A stretch of 18,995 nucleotides of DNA from CAYGWP01 sp964353455 (GTDB lineage Bacteria > Planctomycetota > Phycisphaerae > FEN-1346): NCBI GenBank assembly GCA_964353455.1, contig CAYGWP010000179.1, positions 1-18,995 on the forward strand, in the 5' to 3' direction. The position numbers and the translations under genes are program-made. Below the pieces are notes generated by a model that was given only the letters and a program-made list of their open reading frames with translations, was not told the DNA's origin and did no database searches. This document shows, one piece after another, positions 14,189-18,995 of this stretch. The first letter of the stretch is position 1. Each line of letters opens with the position of its first letter.

Positions 14189-17100
14189 TCACTCCGGGGC
14201 CTTGGGGGCCTCTGATGCCACGGCTTTCTGCGTGGTTTCGGGCGGCGAGGCCGTCACGGTGACGCCCGGCGGCAGCCCGAGGCCCGTCACCCCAACTAGT
14301 TCAACGACGATCCGCCAGTTGCGCTCAGTATTAGATGTCTTGACAAGAATTTCGTTCCAGCCGGCCTCCAGTTGCACCGTTGCGGAGTTCTGGTACGACC
14401 TGTACCCCGTCCGTGACACCGAGTCTATCACCAACTTGCGGTTGAGCCAGAGCATGGCGGTGTCGTCCTGCACCAGTTCGATGACGGCCGGCTGCGGACG
14501 CTCCGAGTGTGCCCAGCACACGGCGTACGCGGCCACCTGCTCGTGCGGCTCGAACAGCGGCAAGAGGTCGATCTCGCCCGGCTCAGCCCTGATGGTCTTC
14601 CAGCGGACCTTGCCGGCTCCGCCGTCGTACGCCGCATCGGCGCTGAACGGCTCCGTCTCGGGCGGAAATGCCGTCCTGTGATTGTGCTTATCGGCCGCCG
14701 CGAACGGCCCCATGACCTGCCACTCGGCCAGGTAAGACCGCGGCTGACCGGCGCACTTCCGCCGATAGGCATAGACTACCTGGTTCGGCAGGCTGGTCTC
14801 GCTGATGATCTCCTCGACCTTTGCCGCCGCCTCTTTCGGGTTTATCTCGCGGTAGCCGAGCAGCAGCGTCCTCAGCACTTCCAGCGCCTCGGGGTGGTCC
14901 GGGGCGGCCTTGAGGAACCAGCGCCCGAGACCGATGCGGCCCTGGAGCGTCGGCTCCAACTGGCACATCCGGCCGAAGAACCGCCAGGCCTCCTCCGAGG
15001 GGCCCAGGCGGGGCACGTTCTCCTTCAGGACGGTCATCGCGCCCTGTCGGTCGAAAGGAAGGTGCACGATGACCGGCTCCTTAAGCAGGCACACGTGGCC
15101 GCCGTAGCGGCCGGTTACGGCGTCGGTGTGCGAGCACTTGCCGCTCTTTGCAGGCTGCTCGACCCACTGCCACGCGAGGGCCGCATTCTTCGGCATGGCG
15201 TCGTCGTCGAAGCCCCAGTAGGCGACTTGTGCGGCCGCAGCCCCATCGCTGACCGGAGCGCCGCCGGCTTCGTTGCGAGCAAGGACCTCTTGCGCCGAGA
15301 GCGCCCGGTTGTACATGCGTATCTCATCCAGCAAGCCGCCGAAGTATGCGTACCCGTCCTGGCGGCGTGCGATCTGGAGCGGCGTGTTGGCGACGCACGG
15401 GCCTCGGTTCCGATTGACCTCAGTCGAGCCCGCTTGCCGGCCGTCAACATAGACCTTCAGGTTCTTGCTGTCGAAAGTCATGGCAAGGTGGTGCCAGTCG
15501 CCCCAGGTGAAGGGCTCGGCGCTCCAGACCTCGAACTTATTGGGTTCGCCGCCGCCGATGTTCAGTAATGCCCCGGCCAAGTTGCGGTTGACCGCCAGGG
15601 CGTAGTGACCGTCCACACTTTCATTCATGTTCTTATTGACAATCCATCTCCTGGTGTCCTGCGACCAGCCGGAGTTCTTCAGGTTGACCCATGCCTCGAT
15701 CGTCATTTCGGGGGGGTCCAGGAGGGCCGCGTCAATGGTCTCGATGTAGCCGGTGTGGCCGTCGCAGAGGAGACCCGTGCCCACCTTACCGGGGGCGGGT
15801 TCGGCGCGTCCGACGTAGCCGTCGGCCCAGGGGAACCACCCCGGGGGCGTTTCGGCCGGGGCTGCCGGCAGACGGTCGTCCAGGATGACGTGCTCGCCGG
15901 CGGGCGTGACGAAGGCCGTCCGGTCCCACCAGACGCGCCCGCCGTCATGGCCGAACGCCATGCCGCCGATCGGTTCGGCCGCCACCGCCGTGCCGGCCAG
16001 GGGCACGCGCAGTTCCTGCCAGCGGCCGGTCTCAGGCAGCGGACCCATGTAGCGGCCATACCGTGTCATCGCGCCCCAGATTGCATGGAGGCGCCACGCG
16101 CGGCCGTCGCCCAGGCCCAGCGAGATCGTCTTCGGCGGGTCCCGAGCGTCCAGGTAAACCCACTGCGACAGATACGGCGGCTCGGGCGGCGCGAGATGGG
16201 CGGTGGCCGGCCGGGGGATTCGCTCAAGCGCATGACAGCGGACATCATATCGCGCCGCGGGCGTGTCGCCACGGTGCGCCTTCGTGCCGCCCGCAACGGG
16301 CTTATCGACCCATTCCCACGTGCCGCTCGCGGCGGCGCCGGCGGGCACGCCGTCACTAAGGAACACTTCCTCCTTGCCGTCGAAGACCACGGCCGAGCGG
16401 CCCCATGCGATGGGAAGTTCGCCCTGCTGGCCGAACGCAATGCCGCAGATCGGCTGGCCATTCATGTTGATGAACGACAGGGGCAGTCGTATCTCAAACC
16501 ACTCGCCCTGCGGCAGGCGCTGCGGCGAAAGATACCCCGGCTTGGCGTGCGGGAACCACGGCTTGTTCCACATGACGCGGTGATCCCACGACGACGGCGC
16601 GGCAGACAGCCCGTCGCTCAGTTCAATCATTATGCCGCGCGGCTGGACGCCCTCGGCCAGGTTCACCCACTGCGACAGGTACGCCTGGGTTTCCCGTGCG
16701 TAGCGGCGGCAGACCGCGTCGGGGACGCCGGCCTTCGCGGCAATGTCCAGCAGGGCCGCGCTCGGATCCAGTCCGTCGCGGACACGGACGCTGGAGTCCA
16801 TCGCCAGCAGGCGCTCGACCGTGATGCTGCGGGGGTGGCGGCGCACAAAGTCGGCGAAAACGGCAATCAGGTCGCGGGTGGATGCCGAGCGCAGTTCGGC
16901 CGAAGCCATGAAGTAGTCGAACGCCTCCGGCAGGTCGGGCGCCTGGTCGAGGATCGTCCGCATGGCATCCATTGCCTCGCGCCGGAGAGGATGCATGTAG
17001 ATCGGGTAATTAGCCGACGCGGCGGGCCGTCGCCCCGTCAGGCCGCCACCCCACGCCAGGACGCGGGCCGGCCCGGTCCCCCCCGGCGGGTCGTCCCAGA

Positions 17101-18995
17101 CGCCTACCGAGAGACCCAGCCTCTTCGGCTCCTTGTTGTAGGAACTCGCCCCCGCCTCGACCCACGGAATGGCCACCTCGTATGCGAGTTCGCCGGCGGC
17201 CGGGTCGTAGCGGACAGCCGCGCTCACGTTTTTCGGCACGCCCGTGTCGGCCAGCGGTTCCCAGACGGGCCTGCCGCGGGCATCGGCGCCCACCGACCAT
17301 CGGTACGAGAACGGCCCGGCCGAAAGGCCGATCTCCAGCCGGTCCCCGCCGCCCGTGTCGATGCCGCCGACTCGCGGCCGAAAACCCGCCGTCGCGTACC
17401 GCACAGCCACGTAAAGCCAGTCGGCATCGTGCTGAAGGTAAAGCCGCCCCTGGCGCCCGCTGTCGCCGGTGAGGGCGACGAAATCGGCGCCCTCCCACTC
17501 GTCCAGCAGGCCGTCAACCGTAACCGGCTCCGAGCCGGCCGGCACGAGCCGCGTCACGCCGGCCGAGTCGGTCCCGCTCGCCGAGAGCGCCAGCAGCGAC
17601 CGGCCGTCAGTCAGGTAAACGGCGGCGTCGGTCCACACCAGTTGAGTGACGGCGCCCGCGCGCTCGTCCTCCTCGCCTCGCAGCCGCTCGCGCGCCGCGA
17701 CGGTCCGCGAAGATCTGCGGACGTATCCGGGCTGGATTCGTCCGAGGACCTGTGTCTCGCGGTGCGCTCCGGTAGCCAGGTCGAACACGTCGAACTGAAG
17801 GCCGCCCCCGCCACCGTCGCGCCCCGCCACAAGGCTCGACGCCATCCACATCCGGTCCCGCGCAGCGTGGAAAGAAAGGACCTCACGCAGGTTGGCCGCA
17901 TTCGTGCCGACCGGCACCTCGTAAGAGACCTCCTGGCGGGTCTTCAGGTCAACGGCCGTGCAGCCGCGCGCGGCAGGCAGATACAGGCGGTCGCCGATTA
18001 CCTCTCCCTGGCGGTCGGTCCGCAGGACATAGGCGGGGTCCGCGCGGCAGAAGACCCATTGCGGGGCCGCGCCGCCAAAGCGGCTGCCGGACTCCTGCAC
18101 CTGGATCCACGGCCCCGTGACCCGCAGCACGACCGGCGACCGCGGACCAGGGTCCTTGATCTCGGCCAGGCGCCGGGCGGTCAGGCCGTCGGAGAGCGGG
18201 CGCTCCCAGAGCACACCGGGCGCCGTGACGCCATAGACCAGCATGCCGGCCCGTTCAACGCCAAGGAGCGGCCCGACGTCGCCCGGGGCGAACGGCCGGA
18301 CCGCAAGGGTCTGGCCGTCGGATGCGCGGACCTCGACATCGGCCGCCTGCGACCGGCCCGCTATGGATGCATCTCCGAAAAAGCGCAGCACGCCTCCGTC
18401 GGCGAAAACGTCCATCGCGCGCAAAGAGGTCCGGCCGTCCCCCAGCACCCGGCGCCAGAGCAGGCGGCCCGTCTCCAGGTCGATGACGGCGGCGTCCTGG
18501 GCGTGCGGCAGGTCGGCCGAGTCGGCCAGCGCCACGACGTATGGCGGGCACACCTTCCGGAAGGCCGGCGTAAAGGGGAGGTCCGCCTGCCACCGCGGCG
18601 CGCCCGTCTCGCCGTCGAGACACGCCAGGTTCCGCCCGGCGGCCAGGATCACGGCCTTCTCCGTCCAGAGCACATCATCGAGGCCGGCCGACACGAACCG
18701 CTGCCATCGCGACCGTGGCTGTGGACCTATCTCGATATATTCGATGAGCCCGCGGGAGACCAGAACCATCCGCCCCGGGGCCTTGGCGTCGCCCGCCCTG
18801 GCGGCCTTCGCCGCGGCGACCGGCGGCATCCACAGGTCCGGCGCGGGTCGGTCCAGGCGCCACGCCTCGCCGAGGGGCAGCGCGAGGTCGTCCTGGCCGG
18901 CCAAGACAGAAAAGGGTCCAGGACCCTTAATGCCCTCAGGGGTCCTGGACCCTTTTTTGTCTTGGACCGAACCATCCGCCCCCGGCGATGCGTCG
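14189..18995 (-). CDS. Giant exported multidomain protein (PQQ-like, CBM9-like, LamG-like, GPF domains), 5' end likely outside window
   Basis: The frame is open from the window edge to the TGA at 14191-14189, at least 1600 codons. TTG 18904 is the only start-type codon upstream of the conserved part, and it would leave no signal peptide, so the start is probably beyond 18995. Counting from 18904: residues ~30-420 look like a PQQ/beta-propeller (NLACLDGETGAPRWQADLP, AAVIDLETGRLLWRRVLGDG). At ~461-640 a CBM9/DOMON-like domain opens with VDGLLDEWEGADF. Then comes a helical segment and two related sandwich modules starting YLSQWVNLAEG (~742) and YLSQWVYLDARDPPKTI (~912), each with IxGxAFG-type strands. 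A LamG-like jelly roll lies at ~1045-1200 (MTIEAWVNLKNSGWSQD, WHHLAMTFDSKNLKVYVDGR, GGLLDEIRMYNRALS). A second helical segment is followed by a C-terminal GPF domain (YLAEWQVMGPFAAADKHNHR, DDTAMLWLNRKLVID). It is probably secreted and binds polysaccharide or cell-surface glycans; no hydrolase motif is seen. It converges on the + strand operon, so it is transcribed independently. Confidence 0.88.
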   Translation of the reverse strand, partial: DASPGADGSVQDKKGSRTPEGIKGPGPFSVLAGQDDLALPLGEAWRLDRPAPDLWMPPVAAAKAARAGDAKAPGRMVLVSRGLIEYIEIGPQPRSRWQRFVSAGLDDVLWTEKAVILAAGRNLACLDGETGAPRWQADLPFTPAFRKVCPPYVVALADSADLPHAQDAAVIDLETGRLLWRRVLGDGRTSLRAMDVFADGGVLRFFGDASIAGRSQAADVEVRASDGQTLAVRPFAPGDVGPLLGVERAGMLVYGVTAPGVLWERPLSDGLTARRLAEIKDPGPRSPVVLRVTGPWIQVQESGSRFGGAAPQWVFCRADPAYVLRTDRQGEVIGDRLYLPAARGCTAVDLKTRQEVSYEVPVGTNAANLREVLSFHAARDRMWMASSLVAGRDGGGGGLQFDVFDLATGAHRETQVLGRIQPGYVRRSSRTVAARERLRGEEDERAGAVTQLVWTDAAVYLTDGRSLLALSASGTDSAGVTRLVPAGSEPVTVDGLLDEWEGADFVALTGDSGRQGRLYLQHDADWLYVAVRYATAGFRPRVGGIDTGGGDRLEIGLSAGPFSYRWSVGADARGRPVWEPLADTGVPKNVSAAVRYDPAAGELAYEVAIPWVEAGASSYNKEPKRLGLSVGVWDDPPGGTGPARVLAWGGGLTGRRPAASANYPIYMHPLRREAMDAMRTILDQAPDLPEAFDYFMASAELRSASTRDLIAVFADFVRRHPRSITVERLLAMDSSVRVRDGLDPSAALLDIAAKAGVPDAVCRRYARETQAYLSQWVNLAEGVQPRGIMIELSDGLSAAPSSWDHRVMWNKPWFPHAKPGYLSPQRLPQGEWFEIRLPLSFINMNGQPICGIAFGQQGELPIAWGRSAVVFDGKEEVFLSDGVPAGAAASGTWEWVDKPVAGGTKAHRGDTPAARYDVRCHALERIPRPATAHLAPPEPPYLSQWVYLDARDPPKTISLGLGDGRAWRLHAIWGAMTRYGRYMGPLPETGRWQELRVPLAGTAVAAEPIGGMAFGHDGGRVWWDRTAFVTPAGEHVILDDRLPAAPAETPPGWFPWADGYVGRAEPAPGKVGTGLLCDGHTGYIETIDAALLDPPEMTIEAWVNLKNSGWSQDTRRWIVNKNMNESVDGHYALAVNRNLAGALLNIGGGEPNKFEVWSAEPFTWGDWHHLAMTFDSKNLKVYVDGRQAGSTEVNRNRGPCVANTPLQIARRQDGYAYFGGLLDEIRMYNRALSAQEVLARNEAGGAPVSDGAAAAQVAYWGFDDDAMPKNAALAWQWVEQPAKSGKCSHTDAVTGRYGGHVCLLKEPVIVHLPFDRQGAMTVLKENVPRLGPSEEAWRFFGRMCQLEPTLQGRIGLGRWFLKAAPDHPEALEVLRTLLLGYREINPKEAAAKVEEIISETSLPNQVVYAYRRKCAGQPRSYLAEWQVMGPFAAADKHNHRTAFPPETEPFSADAAYDGGAGKVRWKTIRAEPGEIDLLPLFEPHEQVAAYAVCWAHSERPQPAVIELVQDDTAMLWLNRKLVIDSVSRTGYRSYQNSATVQLEAGWNEILVKTSNTERNWRIVVELVGVTGLGLPPGVTVTASPPETTQKAVASEAPKAPE
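18901..18965 (-). repeat. GGGTCC-type palindromic element, copy B, in frame at the 5' end of the giant gene
   Basis: The arms 18901-18926 and 18940-18965 pair at 25 of 26 positions around a 13-base loop, a near-perfect palindrome ending in CCAAGACA/TGTCTTGG-type tips. Read in the frame of the - strand gene it has no stop and encodes DKKGSRTPEGIKGPGPFSV, directly before LAGQDDLALP. It shares GGGTCCYGGACCCTTTT with copy A at 11592-11683. Confidence 0.88.

Noticed and set aside
14507..15568. 353-codon + strand open frame inside the giant - strand gene
   Set aside because: The - strand frame encodes a clear LamG domain and GPF domain here; the + strand product has no recognisable features.
18727..18975. 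Alternative - strand frame starting ATG 18975 and reading through palindrome copy B
   Set aside because: It is only 82 codons, and after the repeat it runs out of frame with the beta-propeller coding sequence. The longer in-frame reading continues to the window edge.

Overview
The window is GC-rich, densely coding DNA with no tRNA, rRNA, transposase, phage or CRISPR feature that I can see. Gene content points to a member of the Planctomycetota, probably an environmental genome. The signs are a DUF58/BatA/VWA operon with a DUF4175-like membrane protein, a terpenoid-cyclase-fold protein without a catalytic acid motif, a HEAT-repeat exported protein, and a very large multidomain secreted protein with PQQ-like, CBM9-like, LamG-like and 'GPF' beta-sandwich domains. 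The phylum call is inference from family knowledge, and I cannot fix the class.

Layout. From 1 to 14097 eight genes run on the + strand with short gaps or 4-base overlaps, like one long operon: (1) a DUF58 protein, 5' end outside the window; (2) an exported protein with an NPCBM-like C-terminus; (3) a BatA-type membrane protein with a VWA domain; (4) a second VWA plus glutamine-amidotransferase-like membrane protein; (5) a DUF4175-like membrane protein; (6) an exported Gln/Ala-rich coiled-coil protein; (7) an exported alpha/alpha-toroid (prenyltransferase/squalene-cyclase-like) protein; (8) an exported HEAT-repeat protein with C-terminal beta-sandwich domains. Genes 1, 3 and 4 are the usual partners of a MoxR AAA+ ATPase, expected just upstream of the window. 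Such MoxR/VWA sets are thought to work as chaperone or assembly modules at the cell envelope, but the substrate is unknown. Genes 5 to 8 add membrane, periplasmic scaffold and binding modules and may form the envelope end of the same system. From 18995 down to 14189 one giant gene on the - strand converges on the operon. Its start is probably outside the window.

The most unusual signal is a set of interspersed palindromic elements. Several sit inside or at the edges of reading frames without breaking them. A GGGTCC-type palindrome occurs twice, at 11592-11683 and 18901-18965. Each time it is at the 5' end of an exported-protein gene and is translated through in the same frame. A heptamer (GTGCGGA) inverted repeat forms the C-terminal tail and stop of the BatA-like gene. 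A CCCGCC hairpin pair lies in a linker of the NPCBM-like gene. A GGTGGTCGCC palindrome cluster fills the convergent intergenic space. This resembles in principle the palindromic elements that insert into Rickettsia proteins, but I know of no described equivalent for these families here.
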